A stretch of 64,000 nucleotides of DNA from Ensifer sp. USDA 6670. Lineage in GTDB: Bacteria; Pseudomonadota; Alphaproteobacteria; Rhizobiales; Rhizobiaceae. The stretch covers positions 1-64,000 of the forward strand of contig ATWE01000013.1 in the NCBI GenBank assembly GCA_000421085.1. The letters run 5' to 3'. The notes below the pieces were generated by a model. That model was not told the DNA's origin. It did no database searches and saw only the letters and a program-made list of their open reading frames with translations. This document shows, one piece after another, positions 54,352 to 63,054 of this stretch (the first letter of the stretch is position 1; each line of letters starts with the position of its first letter). The position numbers and the translations under genes are program-made.

Positions 54352-55158
54352 ATGAACGGATTGATGAACGGAAAGCGCGGCCTCATCATGGGCGTCGCCA
54401 ACAACCACTCTATTGCCTGGGGAATCGCCAGGTCTCTCGCTGCCCAGGGCGCCGAGCTTGCCTTCACCTATCAGGGCGAAGCTCTCGGCAAGCGCGTCAA
54501 GCCGCTGGCTGCGGAGGTCAACTCCGACTTCCTGCTCCCCTGCGACGTCGAGGACATCGGCTCCGTCGACGCTGTCGTCGCCGCCATAAAGGAGCGTTGG
54601 GGCAAGCTCGATTTCGTCGTCCACGCGATCGGCTTCTCGGACAAGAACGAACTCAAGGGTCTCTATGCCGACACGACGCGGGACAATTTCAGCCGCACCA
54701 TGGTGATCTCCTGCTTCTCCTTTACCGAGATTGCCAAGCGTGCCGCGGAGCTGATGAGCGAGGGCGGCACCATGCTGACGCTCACCTATGGCGGCTCGAT
54801 GCGGGTCATGCCGAACTACAACGTCATGGGCGTCGCCAAAGCCGCGCTCGAGGCTTCGGTACGCTACCTGGCCGCCGATTATGGAGCGCGCGGTATCCGC
54901 GTCAATGCGATCTCGGCCGGTCCGATCCGGACACTTGCGGGCGCCGGCATTTCCGACGCGCGCGCGATGCTTTCCTGGCAGCAGAAGAACTCGCCCCTGC
55001 GCCGGACCGTCACCATAGAAGACGTCGGCAGTTCCGCACTTTATCTGCTATCGGACCTTTCGCGCGGCGTCACCGGCGAAATTCACTATGTGGACTCCGG
55101 CTACAACATCACTTCGATGCCGACGCTCGAAGCATTGCGGGTCGCAGACGCGGATTAA
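54352..55158 (+). CDS. fabI: Enoyl-ACP reductase FabI
   Basis: 268 residues. It is an atypical SDR with NADH motif GLIMGVANNHSIAWGIARSL and the Tyr-x6-Lys pair in PNYNVMGVAKAALEASV. It reduces trans-2-enoyl-ACP, the last step of each elongation round, and is the triclosan target type of enzyme. An ATG at 54364 could be the real start; 54352 was kept because it leaves a four-base gap after fabB. Its presence in the fabA-fabB operon suggests a form dedicated to the unsaturated branch; another FabI may exist elsewhere in the genome. Confidence 0.95.
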   Translation: MNGLMNGKRGLIMGVANNHSIAWGIARSLAAQGAELAFTYQGEALGKRVKPLAAEVNSDFLLPCDVEDIGSVDAVVAAIKERWGKLDFVVHAIGFSDKNELKGLYADTTRDNFSRTMVISCFSFTEIAKRAAELMSEGGTMLTLTYGGSMRVMPNYNVMGVAKAALEASVRYLAADYGARGIRVNAISAGPIRTLAGAGISDARAMLSWQQKNSPLRRTVTIEDVGSSALYLLSDLSRGVTGEIHYVDSGYNITSMPTLEALRVADAD

Positions 55159-55198
55159 GCGCGTGATTGCCACGCTGCCCCACGGCGGTTGGATGAGG

Positions 55199-55357
55199 CC
55201 CCTCCCCAACCCCTCCCCACAAGGGGGAGGGGCTAGGCGCTTGCGGCTGGCGCTTTCCCATTTCGCAAGTTCGCGGATGACGCAAAGGCTGACTTTGGAC
55301 CGCGAGGGTGCGGCAGAAGTAGCCCCTCCCCCTTGTGGGGAGGGGTTGGGGAGGGGT
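55199..55357. repeat. Large G-rich inverted pair
   Basis: CCCTCCCCAACCCCTCCCCA, then CAAGGGGGAGGGG is mirrored by CCCCTCCCCCTTGTGGGGAG and GGGTTGGGGAGGGG, with about 90 bases between. It is the closest relative of 22863-22993 and could fold into one long hairpin at the end of the fab operon. Confidence 0.68.
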
Positions 55358-55379
55358 CGCATTACGCAAATTAATCGAC

Positions 55380-56396
55380 TCAGCGCTTCGCCCAGAGCAC
55401 CTTGAAGCGTGCATTGCGGCAGGTCTCACCGATTTCCTTGAAGTTCTCCGTCAGCACCGGCTCATAAGGAAGCCCGCGATTGGCGACGAGCATCAGCCGG
55501 CCGCCATGCTTCAGCGCCTTGGCGGCCGCCCTGATCATCGCCGCGCCGAGCGCAGGCTCGGCGGCGTGGCCCTCGTGGAAGGGCGGGTTCATGACGATAA
55601 GGTCGTATTTGTCGCGCGTCTCTTCCGCCGCCAGGTCGTGCCAATAGAAACGGGCCGCCGTCGAAGGCGCATTCGCCGCCATGTTTGCCCGTGCCGCCTC
55701 CAGTGCTTCGAAATCCGCTTCGAACAGATCGATGCCCTTGAGGCTCGGCGAAGCCTCGGCAAGCTTGACCGAGAGATAACCCCAGCCGGCGCCGAAATCC
55801 GCCGCGTGGCCGGTGAAATCGCGCGGCAGGCGCGACGCGAGCAGCTCCGAGCCGGCATCGACGCGATCATGCGAGAACATGCCGGGCGAAGCATCGAACA
55901 GGCCGTCGACGCGCGCCGGAACCTTGGCGAGCGTCGAGATGGCTTCGGCGACCTCCTCCGGCCGCGTGAACCAGAAGACGACGCCGTGATATTTCGGCAT
56001 CGCGTCGCCATCCCATCCGAACTTGTCGATCCTCTTGCGCAGCGACTGAATGCCGTCCTCCTTGCCGCCGGCGACTACGATCAGTGCGCCGGCGCGAGTG
56101 CGTTTCAACGCCTGCGCGATGCGGTCTTCGTTCTCGCCCTTGTGCCTGCCGCACAGAACGAGCGCAGCGTCGTAGCCGTCGCCGGCAGCGACGGGCACCA
56201 CATCGGCTCGAGCTGCCGTCAACGCGCGGTAGAGGGGCTTGAGCGGCTGTACGGCGGAGACCTCCGCAGCAAAGCCTTCGGGCAAGCGATAGCCTGCCTC
56301 GGCGCCGAGGAAGAGCACCCGCTCGCCCTCTCCCGGCGGATCGATGATCCCCATTGCGAAGGGATGGAACAGTGTTTTCAGCGCGTCGCGGCTCAT
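55380..56396 (-). CDS. rsmC: RsmC-like 16S rRNA (guanine-N2) methyltransferase
   Basis: 338 residues in two MTase-like halves. The C-terminal half carries the SAM site HAADFGAGWGYLSVKLAEAS and the catalytic NPPF in LIVMNPPFHEGHAAEPALGA, typical of RsmC/RlmG proteins; the N-terminal half (VLFLGAEAGYRLPEGFAAEV) is the degenerate RNA-guiding domain. It probably methylates 16S rRNA G1207. The gene ends close to the G-rich repeat and is followed upstream by pnp, separated by 80 bases and a hairpin. Confidence 0.88.
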   Translation of the reverse strand: MSRDALKTLFHPFAMGIIDPPGEGERVLFLGAEAGYRLPEGFAAEVSAVQPLKPLYRALTAARADVVPVAAGDGYDAALVLCGRHKGENEDRIAQALKRTRAGALIVVAGGKEDGIQSLRKRIDKFGWDGDAMPKYHGVVFWFTRPEEVAEAISTLAKVPARVDGLFDASPGMFSHDRVDAGSELLASRLPRDFTGHAADFGAGWGYLSVKLAEASPSLKGIDLFEADFEALEAARANMAANAPSTAARFYWHDLAAEETRDKYDLIVMNPPFHEGHAAEPALGAAMIRAAAKALKHGGRLMLVANRGLPYEPVLTENFKEIGETCRNARFKVLWAKR

Positions 56397-56424
56397 GGGT
56401 TCGATTCCGTTTTCGTCACAAGAA

Positions 56425-56453
56425 AGGGCGCGAAGCGATCCGCTCCGCGCCCT
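56425..56453 (-). terminator. Hairpin downstream of pnp
   Basis: GGGCGCGAAGCG, loop ATC, CGCTCCGCGCCC with one mismatch, and the minus strand continues CTTTCTTG. It begins 24 bases after the pnp stop; a weak T tract makes the terminator assignment moderate. Confidence 0.6.
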
Positions 56454-56476
56454 GAATGGTTTCAGCCGAGGCCGGC

Positions 56477-58630
56477 TTACTCGGCGGCTTCGCCGCCGTC
56501 CTTCTTTTCGCTCTTCTCGGCAACGATCTCCTTGCCGGTCGCCTGGTCGACGACCTTCATGGAGAGGCGAACCTTGCCGCGCTCGTCGAAGCCCATCAGC
56601 TTGACCCAGACCTTATCGCCTTCCTTGACGACGTCGGTGGTCTTGGCAACGCGCTCGGAAGCGAGCTGCGAGATGTGAACGAGGCCGTCGCGGGCGCCGA
56701 AGAAGTTGACGAAGGCGCCGAAATCGGCCGTCTTCACGACGGTGCCTTCATAGACCTGACCGACTTCCGGCTCGGCGACGATCGAGTGGATCCACTTGCG
56801 GGCGGCCTCGATCTCCTTGGCGGAAGCCGACGCGATCTTGACGGTGCCGTCGTCGTCGATATTGATCTTGGCGCCGGTCTTTTCGACGATTTCGCGGATG
56901 ACCTTGCCGCCCGAGCCGATGACTTCACGGATCTTGTCGACCGGAATGTTCATGACTTCGATGCGCGGTGCGAACTCGCCGAGCTGGCCGCGGCTCTCGG
57001 AGATGGCCTTGGCCATTTCGCCGAGAATATGCAGGCGGCCTCCCTTGGCCTGGTTGAGGGCAACACCCATGATTTCCTCGGTGATGCCTTCGATCTTGAT
57101 GTCCATCTGCAGCGAGGTGATGCCGGCGTCCGTGCCCGCGACCTTGAAGTCCATATCGCCGAGGTGGTCTTCATCGCCGAGAATGTCGGAGAGGACGGCG
57201 AAACGGTCGTCTTCCTTGATGAGGCCCATGGCAATGCCGGCAACCGGCTTGGCGAGCGGAACGCCCGCGTCCATCAGTGCAAGCGACGTGCCGCAGACGG
57301 TTGCCATGGAGGACGAACCGTTGGACTCGGTGATCTCGGAAACGACGCGCAGCGTGTAGGGGAATTGTTCCGCGGTCGGCAGCATCGGATGGATGGCGCG
57401 CCAGGCGAGCTTGCCGTGGCCGATTTCGCGGCGGCCCGGAGAACCCATGCGGCCGGTTTCACCGACCGAATAGGGCGGGAAGTTGTAATGCAGCATGAAG
57501 TTTTCCTTGTACATGCCAGTCAAGGAATCGACATACTGCTCGTCTTCGCCGGTGCCGAGCGTGGCAACGACGATCGCCTGCGTTTCACCGCGGGTAAAGA
57601 GCGCCGAACCGTGCGTGCGCGGCAGGATGCCGACTTCGGCGACGATCGGGCGAACCGTGACGAGGTCGCGGCCATCGATGCGGCTCTTCGTGTCGAGGAT
57701 GTTCCAGCGAACGATCTTGGCCTGCAGGTGCTTGAAGACAGCGGCAACCTCTTCGGCGGTATGGGCCGGGTTCTCGACGCCTTCCGGCAGGAAGTGTTCC
57801 TTGACCTTTGCCTTTACCGCATCGACTGCGGCATAGCGGGCGGCCTTCTCGGTGATCTTATAGGCGTTGCGCAGCTCGTCTTCGGCGATCGAGAGCATAG
57901 CGTTTTCGAGAGCGGAGTGATCTTCCGGATTGAATTCGCGCGGCTCCTTGGCGGCAACTTCCGCAAGCCTGATGACAGCGTCGATTACCGGCTGGAAGCC
58001 CTTCTGGCCGAAGACGACGGCGCCGAGCATGACATCTTCCGGCAGTTCCTTCGCTTCCGATTCCACCATCAGCACCGCTTCCTGCGTGCCGGCGACGACG
58101 AGGTCGAGCGTGGATTCTTCCATCTCGTCGAGATGCGGGTTGAGAACGTATTCGCCGTTGATGTAGCCGACGCGGGCACCGCCGACCGGACCCATGAAGG
58201 GAACGCCGGAAAGCGTCAATGCAGCGGATGCCGCAACCATCGCGACGACGTCCGGGTTGTTCTCGAGGTCATGCTGCATGACCGTGATGATGACCTGGGT
58301 ATCGTTCTTGTAGCCCTCCGGGAAAAGCGGGCGAATCGGCCGGTCGATCAGACGCGATACCAGCGTCTCGTTTTCGCTGGGGCGGCCCTCACGCTTGAAA
58401 TAGCCGCCGGGGATCTTGCCGGCAGCGTAGGTCTTTTCCTGATAGTTGACGGTGAGCGGGAAGAAATCCTGGCCTGGCTTCGGTGCCTTCGCCGAAACCA
58501 CCGTGGCAAGCACGACGGTTTCGCCGTAGGTCGCGAGAACGGCACCATCGGCCTGACGCGCGATTTTTCCGGTTTCGAGCTTGAGCGGACGCCCAGCCCA
58601 TTCGATTTCTACCTTGTGTGTCTCGAACAT
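56477..58630 (-). CDS. pnp: Polyribonucleotide nucleotidyltransferase (PNPase)
   Basis: 717 residues from the ATG at 58630 with GAAGGACAG upstream. Two RNase PH domains (residues about 12-145 and 320-460, second with [16 protein letters not shown] in its core), a KH domain ([20 protein letters not shown]) and an S1 domain ([20 protein letters not shown]) are in the standard order. It degrades RNA 3'-5' by phosphorolysis within the degradosome and adds tails. It lies 366 bases downstream of rpsO, whose strong terminator separates them, so pnp probably has its own promoter as well. Confidence 0.98.
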   Translation of the reverse strand: MFETHKVEIEWAGRPLKLETGKIARQADGAVLATYGETVVLATVVSAKAPKPGQDFFPLTVNYQEKTYAAGKIPGGYFKREGRPSENETLVSRLIDRPIRPLFPEGYKNDTQVIITVMQHDLENNPDVVAMVAASAALTLSGVPFMGPVGGARVGYINGEYVLNPHLDEMEESTLDLVVAGTQEAVLMVESEAKELPEDVMLGAVVFGQKGFQPVIDAVIRLAEVAAKEPREFNPEDHSALENAMLSIAEDELRNAYKITEKAARYAAVDAVKAKVKEHFLPEGVENPAHTAEEVAAVFKHLQAKIVRWNILDTKSRIDGRDLVTVRPIVAEVGILPRTHGSALFTRGETQAIVVATLGTGEDEQYVDSLTGMYKENFMLHYNFPPYSVGETGRMGSPGRREIGHGKLAWRAIHPMLPTAEQFPYTLRVVSEITESNGSSSMATVCGTSLALMDAGVPLAKPVAGIAMGLIKEDDRFAVLSDILGDEDHLGDMDFKVAGTDAGITSLQMDIKIEGITEEIMGVALNQAKGGRLHILGEMAKAISESRGQLGEFAPRIEVMNIPVDKIREVIGSGGKVIREIVEKTGAKINIDDDGTVKIASASAKEIEAARKWIHSIVAEPEVGQVYEGTVVKTADFGAFVNFFGARDGLVHISQLASERVAKTTDVVKEGDKVWVKLMGFDERGKVRLSMKVVDQATGKEIVAEKSEKKDGGEAAE

Positions 58631-58872
58631 GTTCTGTCCTTCGTGTGCGACAGACCTTCCGCGGCTCATAAAGCGCGGGCGATCTCAAAGCCGCCTGGTG
58701 GCGCATCACGGGCAAGACAACGGGAGGCTTCAAAGAAAACCGGCCGCATACCGCTTTGCCGCGCTGCGTATAGCAGCCGCTTCGGCAAGCAGGCGCCGAA
58801 GCATCCTGCAATCCTGCCCCATGACGGGCCATTGGTTGATCCGCGATCCCGGCCCATCCGGTCCGCTGGATG

Positions 58873-58911
58873 TTGCGCGTCCGAAAAGACGCGCGGCGCT
58901 GTGGCGCCCTG
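58873..58911. repeat. GCGCGTC palindromic repeat
   Basis: TTGCGCGTCCGAAAAGACGC then GCGGCGCTGTGGCG, a copy of the family at 39591 and 42220 that lacks the left ACAGCG arm. The remaining sequence in 58631-58950 holds no gene that I can support. Confidence 0.55.
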
Positions 58912-58950
58912 TACAATACCCTAGGCTTTTTGAAGAGCGCACGGGCTGCA

Positions 58951-58987
58951 GAAAAAAAGCCGGCGGGTTGCCGAGGCAACCCGCCGG
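58951..58987 (-). terminator. Strong terminator of rpsO
   Basis: CCGGCGGGTTGCC, loop GA, GGCAACCCGCCGG, and the minus strand ends in CTTTTTTTC. It starts 9 bases after the rpsO stop. Confidence 0.92.
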
Positions 58988-58996
58988 ACCAGTCGT

Positions 58997-59266
58997 TTAG
59001 CGACGGATGCCCAGGGCACCGATCAGCTTGGTGTAACGCGCCTCGTCCTTCTTCTTCAGATAGTCGAGGAGCGACCGCCGGCTGGAAACCAGCGCGAGCA
59101 GGCCACGTCGGGAGTGATTGTCCTTCTTGTGGTCCTTGAAGTGTTCGGTCAGGTTGTTGATCCGTTCCGTCAGGATGGCAACCTGAACTTCCGGAGAACC
59201 GGTGTCGCCTTCTACGGTCGCGAATTCCTTGATGATCTGAGCTTTGCGCTCTGCAGTAACCGACAT
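58997..59266 (-). CDS. rpsO: 30S ribosomal protein S15
   Basis: 89 residues, the universal S15 length. [20 protein letters not shown], then [20 protein letters not shown], and [20 protein letters not shown] are diagnostic. It is a primary 16S rRNA binder. In other bacteria S15 also represses its own mRNA. Between it and truB lies a histidine kinase gene, so it is not directly adjacent to truB here. Confidence 0.98.
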   Translation of the reverse strand: MSVTAERKAQIIKEFATVEGDTGSPEVQVAILTERINNLTEHFKDHKKDNHSRRGLLALVSSRRSLLDYLKKKDEARYTKLIGALGIRR

Positions 59267-59505
59267 CGTTTGATCCTTTCGTTTCGAGGATTTAAGGGTC
59301 GCCGGCAGCCGGGATGTCGTCCAGCTACGGCCGTTCGCACGAAGAGGCGGCGCCTTTCGCTGGCGTGCCTATAACCGAATCCGTTCCAAAAGGAAAGGGT
59401 CATGAAAGCGCCGCGCGGCACCGCCTCCCGCGTAGCGTCAATTCCGGTTGCGCACGGATGCTCCGGCATGCATTCGAGGTGAATTGCTGCAGGACGCTCC
59501 GCCCC

Positions 59506-61224
59506 TCAACCGCCTGCCTCCTGCGCGGAATGATCCTCGCCGCGCGGGATGCGTATCCGCCATTCGATGCCATCCCCATGCATCGTCCTTTCCAGCTCCG
59601 CACGAAGCGCAAGGCCGAGCATGCGCTCGAGCACGACCGTGCCGAAGCCTCTGCGGGCCTTCTTCCCGACAGGCGCGACGATATCGGCACCGCTCTCGCG
59701 CCAGCGGATATCGATCGCACCGTCCGCTACCGACCACTCGACCTTTATCATGCCGTCCTGATTAGCGAGCGCTCCATGCTTTATGGCGTTGGTGGCCAGT
59801 TCATGCAGCGCCATACCGAGGGTTTGCGCCATCTGCGCGTCCAGCCGCAGGGCAGGTCCGCTGAGCACGACGCGGTCGGACTCGGCCGGCATGAACGGCT
59901 GAATCTGGTTGCGCACGAGCTCGCGGAAGTCCACTCCGGAGGCGGCGTTGGCCACCATCAGGTCAGTCGAGCGGGCGAGGCCCGCAAGGCGCTTGCGAAA
60001 CGCCTCGACGAAATCCGACGGCTCCTCCGCCGAATTGGCCGACTGCGCCAGCATCGACTGGATGACGGTGAGCTGGTTTTTCGCGCGATGCGCGACCTCC
60101 CGCATCAGCAGGCGGATTTCGCTTTCGGCCTTGGCGCGGGCCGTCGCAGCGCTTGCGAGGGCGGTGGATACCGCTTCGACTTCGGTGATCATGTAGCGGC
60201 GCGGTTCGACCGGCTCGCCGGCCCCCAGCCGCTGGGCATCCATGGCCAACAGCCGGACGCCCTGCGTAAGCAGCCGCGCAATGGTCAGCGAACCGGCGAC
60301 CGCGATGCTTGCGAAGATGATCCCTCCGAAGGACAGCCAGAGGAACGACCATAACATCGGCTGATCGACGATTTCGCTCGGCGCCCAGGCGACGATGCGC
60401 CAGCCGGTCACCACCGAAAACTCCGAGGCGACGCGGTAGTCGACGCCGCCGGCACTGATATTGCCGACACCGATGCTGATCAACGGCAATTCGTCGAGAA
60501 AGAACGGGTCGCCGGACTTTACCGAGGAGTCCGAGGAAACGATCACCTTGCCTTTGCCGTCGACGAGCGCGGCATTCCATCCGGGAGAAAGCGTGTCGCG
60601 ATTGACGGCCCTCGTCATCCGCTCGGCATCCTGCCTGAGGCCAAGGAGATACTTCTTTCCGTCGGGCGTCGTCACCGGAAGATAGACGGTGAAGACCCAG
60701 CCCTTGCCCACTTCGGCTGGAAACACGCCCGAGACAAGCGGCGCCGTACTCTGCAAGGCGAGATTGATTTCCGGATCCGATGCCCGCCCGAGCGCCGCAC
60801 CGAAAGGAACGCGGGTGCTCAGAAGAAGGTCGTGGTTGCCGTCGACGATGATCAGGTGGGAATCGGTGTCCGCCAATGCGACCGACGCCCGTTCGTAGAG
60901 ACCTCGCATGTCGGCGAGATCGATGGCGCCGGATTTTGCCAGAACCCGAAGCGTCGTCAGCATGCCGTCGACCTCGCGCTCGACGATGCGTGTGACCGAC
61001 CCGGTCGAGGCGCGCAGCAGAGAAGTCACTTCCTCTCTCTGCGCGTCCAAATTGCGCTGCAGGATGACAAAGGAAAAGATGAAGGGCGGTATGATGGCTA
61101 TCAGCAGCAGCGAAATCAGATAGAAGCTAAACGGCCGGCGAAGATAGTCGCGGACGAAGCCGGCGGCGGCCTGCAGGCTGCCCGATGAAGCATCTTCCCG
61201 GCCCTTCTCTGACGCTTCGACCAT
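59506..61224 (-). CDS. HWE-type sensor histidine kinase with periplasmic Cache domain
   Basis: 572 residues from the ATG at 61224, with AGAGG upstream. Transmembrane helix 1 (about 32-55), a periplasmic Cache-like region (about 60-285), transmembrane helix 2 (about 290-312), a HAMP-like linker and an HWE kinase core: the phosphorylation-site His is in MREVAHRAKNQLTVIQSMLA, the N-box in MALHELATNAIKHGALANQD and the W-x-E of the G1 box in IDIRWRESGADIV. HWE kinases often act in general stress or phototropic signalling. No response regulator gene is adjacent, so the partner is unknown. It lies between truB and rpsO. Confidence 0.88.
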   Translation of the reverse strand: MVEASEKGREDASSGSLQAAAGFVRDYLRRPFSFYLISLLLIAIIPPFIFSFVILQRNLDAQREEVTSLLRASTGSVTRIVEREVDGMLTTLRVLAKSGAIDLADMRGLYERASVALADTDSHLIIVDGNHDLLLSTRVPFGAALGRASDPEINLALQSTAPLVSGVFPAEVGKGWVFTVYLPVTTPDGKKYLLGLRQDAERMTRAVNRDTLSPGWNAALVDGKGKVIVSSDSSVKSGDPFFLDELPLISIGVGNISAGGVDYRVASEFSVVTGWRIVAWAPSEIVDQPMLWSFLWLSFGGIIFASIAVAGSLTIARLLTQGVRLLAMDAQRLGAGEPVEPRRYMITEVEAVSTALASAATARAKAESEIRLLMREVAHRAKNQLTVIQSMLAQSANSAEEPSDFVEAFRKRLAGLARSTDLMVANAASGVDFRELVRNQIQPFMPAESDRVVLSGPALRLDAQMAQTLGMALHELATNAIKHGALANQDGMIKVEWSVADGAIDIRWRESGADIVAPVGKKARRGFGTVVLERMLGLALRAELERTMHGDGIEWRIRIPRGEDHSAQEAGG

Positions 61225-61456
61225 ATTTACCGCCTCTTGCCGATCACTACCGCGTTTTGCCGGAGCGGGTGCCATGCGCTTCCTGCCCACCGCCCCCGGC
61301 TCCAGATTTCCCGAGCGCGGCCGGCAGGCCCGAAATGACAACATGGGCACCAGCGCACAACGAGTATACGCCGCGTCTGCCGCGCCGCTCGACTTTAGAT
61401 CACGATGATTGAAGTCGGATCGACCTGAATCACGAACGTGATCGATTCTAGCAAGT

Positions 61457-61510
61457 TAGAGCGGGTTGCGGGCGGAAAACCGCACGCACTTTTCCTCATC
61501 CCGCTCTAAA
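61457..61510. repeat. TTAGAGCGGG inverted repeat element
   Basis: TTAGAGCGGG (61457-61466) and CCCGCTCTAA (61501-61510) are exact inverted arms around GCGGGCGGAAAACCGCACGC, which has its own hairpin. On the minus strand the core reads AAAAGTGCGTGCGGTTTTCC, relating it to 13431 and 24293. The remainder of 61225-61539 holds no gene. Confidence 0.65.
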
Positions 61511-61539
61511 CGCGCAAGATCGGTTTTCGACCAGCAGAA

Positions 61540-62475
61540 TTATTGGGTGGCGAAGACTCGCTTCGGCCGGAACTCGCCCTCCGCGATCTCACCGATCGCC
61601 ACGAGCTTGCCTTGGGCCGTGGCATAGGCCTCCGGCGTGGGCAGCGGGGCGTCGCGTCCACGCAGGATGATCGGGTTGCCCATCCGGAGCCGATGCGCCT
61701 GGTCGTCGTTGACGGCGATATGCGGCAGGTCGGACAAGGCCTCTCCCGTGTCGATCAGATACGCGTCGAGCGCGGCGAGACGTTCCGCATCGTCCTCGAC
61801 CGCCTCCAGGGCGACGAGATCGGCGAGCGGCACCATGTCCTCCTCGCCGAAGGGGGCGACGAAGGTTCGGCGCAGCGACGCGATATGGCCGAAGCAGCCG
61901 AGATCGCGGCCCATGTCGCGGGCGAGCGAACGGACATAGGTGCCCTTGCCGCATTCGATCTCGAAGTGAGCGAGGTTCGGAGTCGAACCGATCAGCGACA
62001 GACGGAAGACCTCCACCTCGCGTGCCGGGATCTCGACGGTTTCGCCGTCGCGGGCGAGATCATAGGCGCGCTCGCCGCCGATCTTGATCGCGGAGAACTG
62101 CGGCGGCACCTGAGCGATTACGCCGGTATATTTCGGCAGCAGGGCGCGGATCGCCTCTTCCTCCGGACGCGCGGCGGAAGAGCGGACGGCTTCGCCTTCG
62201 AGATCGTCGGTGGAGCGCTCCTCGCCCCAGGCCACCGTGAATTCGTAGATCTTGCGGCCGTCCATGACGTAGGGAACGGTTTTCGTCGCGTCGCCGAGCG
62301 CGATCGGCAGCATGCCGGATGCGAGCGGATCGAGCGTGCCGGCATGGCCCGCCTTCTGCGCCTTGAACAGCCACTTGATCTTGGATACGGCCTCGGTCGA
62401 ACCGAAATCGAGAGGTTTGTCGAGGATCAGCCATCCCGAAATCGGGCGGCCCTTTGGCTTGCGGGGTCTGGACAT
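61540..62475 (-). CDS. truB: tRNA pseudouridine-55 synthase TruB
   Basis: 311 residues with the catalytic Asp in [20 protein letters not shown], the KxxxF-type RNA-binding region [20 protein letters not shown] and the second conserved motif [15 protein letters not shown]. It converts U55 to pseudouridine in the tRNA T loop and helps fold tRNA. It begins 12 bases after rbfA ends and is co-transcribed with it. A C-terminal PUA-like region is present ([20 protein letters not shown]). Confidence 0.97.
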   Translation of the reverse strand: MSRPRKPKGRPISGWLILDKPLDFGSTEAVSKIKWLFKAQKAGHAGTLDPLASGMLPIALGDATKTVPYVMDGRKIYEFTVAWGEERSTDDLEGEAVRSSAARPEEEAIRALLPKYTGVIAQVPPQFSAIKIGGERAYDLARDGETVEIPAREVEVFRLSLIGSTPNLAHFEIECGKGTYVRSLARDMGRDLGCFGHIASLRRTFVAPFGEEDMVPLADLVALEAVEDDAERLAALDAYLIDTGEALSDLPHIAVNDDQAHRLRMGNPIILRGRDAPLPTPEAYATAQGKLVAIGEIAEGEFRPKRVFATQ

Positions 62476-62487
62476 TGGTTCTGTCGC

Positions 62488-62895
62488 TTATTCTTCGTCG
62501 TCGGCGTCGCGATCGAGGTCGCGACTGACCTCCGGCGAGCGCAGCAGCGAGTCGATCTTCTGATAGTTGTCGAAGCTGGTATCGTCCCGGAATCGGACGT
62601 CCGGCATGTATTTCATCTGCCGCAATTGCGGGCCGAGCCGCCCGCGGATGAATTTCGCATGCTTGTTCAGCGCCGCGATGACCGCCGCGTGATCGGCGAC
62701 CCCGAGTGGGGTCACATAGGCCGTGGCGATCTTCAGATCGGGCGACATGCGCACTTCGGAAATGGAAATCACCGTGTTTTCGATCAGCGGATCGAGTACT
62801 TCGCCGCGCTGCAGCACCTGCGTGATCGCTGCGCGCACCTGTTCGCCGACGCGCAGCATGCGCTGGGACGGAGCGGAGGATGTGGATTTGGCCAT
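62488..62895 (-). CDS. rbfA: Ribosome-binding factor A
   Basis: 135 residues with a KH-fold core ([59 protein letters not shown]) and an acidic C-terminus. It assists maturation of the 16S rRNA 5' end in the 30S subunit. It is followed by truB after 12 bases. A strong terminator lies between infB and rbfA, so expression of rbfA is not simply by read-through. Confidence 0.96.
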   Translation of the reverse strand: MAKSTSSAPSQRMLRVGEQVRAAITQVLQRGEVLDPLIENTVISISEVRMSPDLKIATAYVTPLGVADHAAVIAALNKHAKFIRGRLGPQLRQMKYMPDVRFRDDTSFDNYQKIDSLLRSPEVSRDLDRDADDEE

Positions 62896-62997
62896 CGTTT
62901 CACCCTGGATCGCACCGATCGGGCCGTAGCAAGCCCCATCGAAACGCGATCGGTTCCAACACGCGAGAGGCGGGCGGCGTCGCGCGCCTTCTCACTC

Positions 62998-63034
62998 AAA
63001 AAAAAGCGAGCGCCGGAGCCGATCCGGCGCTCGC
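62998..63034 (-). terminator. Strong terminator downstream of infB
   Basis: On the minus strand GCGAGCGCCGG, a 7-base loop and CCGGCGCTCGC are followed by TTTTTTTT. It starts about 20 bases after the infB stop, in the 159-base gap before rbfA. Confidence 0.92.
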
Positions 63035-63054
63035 CAATAACCTGCCGGATCGGA

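Noticed and set aside
56456-58924. 822-residue plus-strand frame
   Set aside because: Antisense to pnp along its whole length; no domain and no ribosome binding site.
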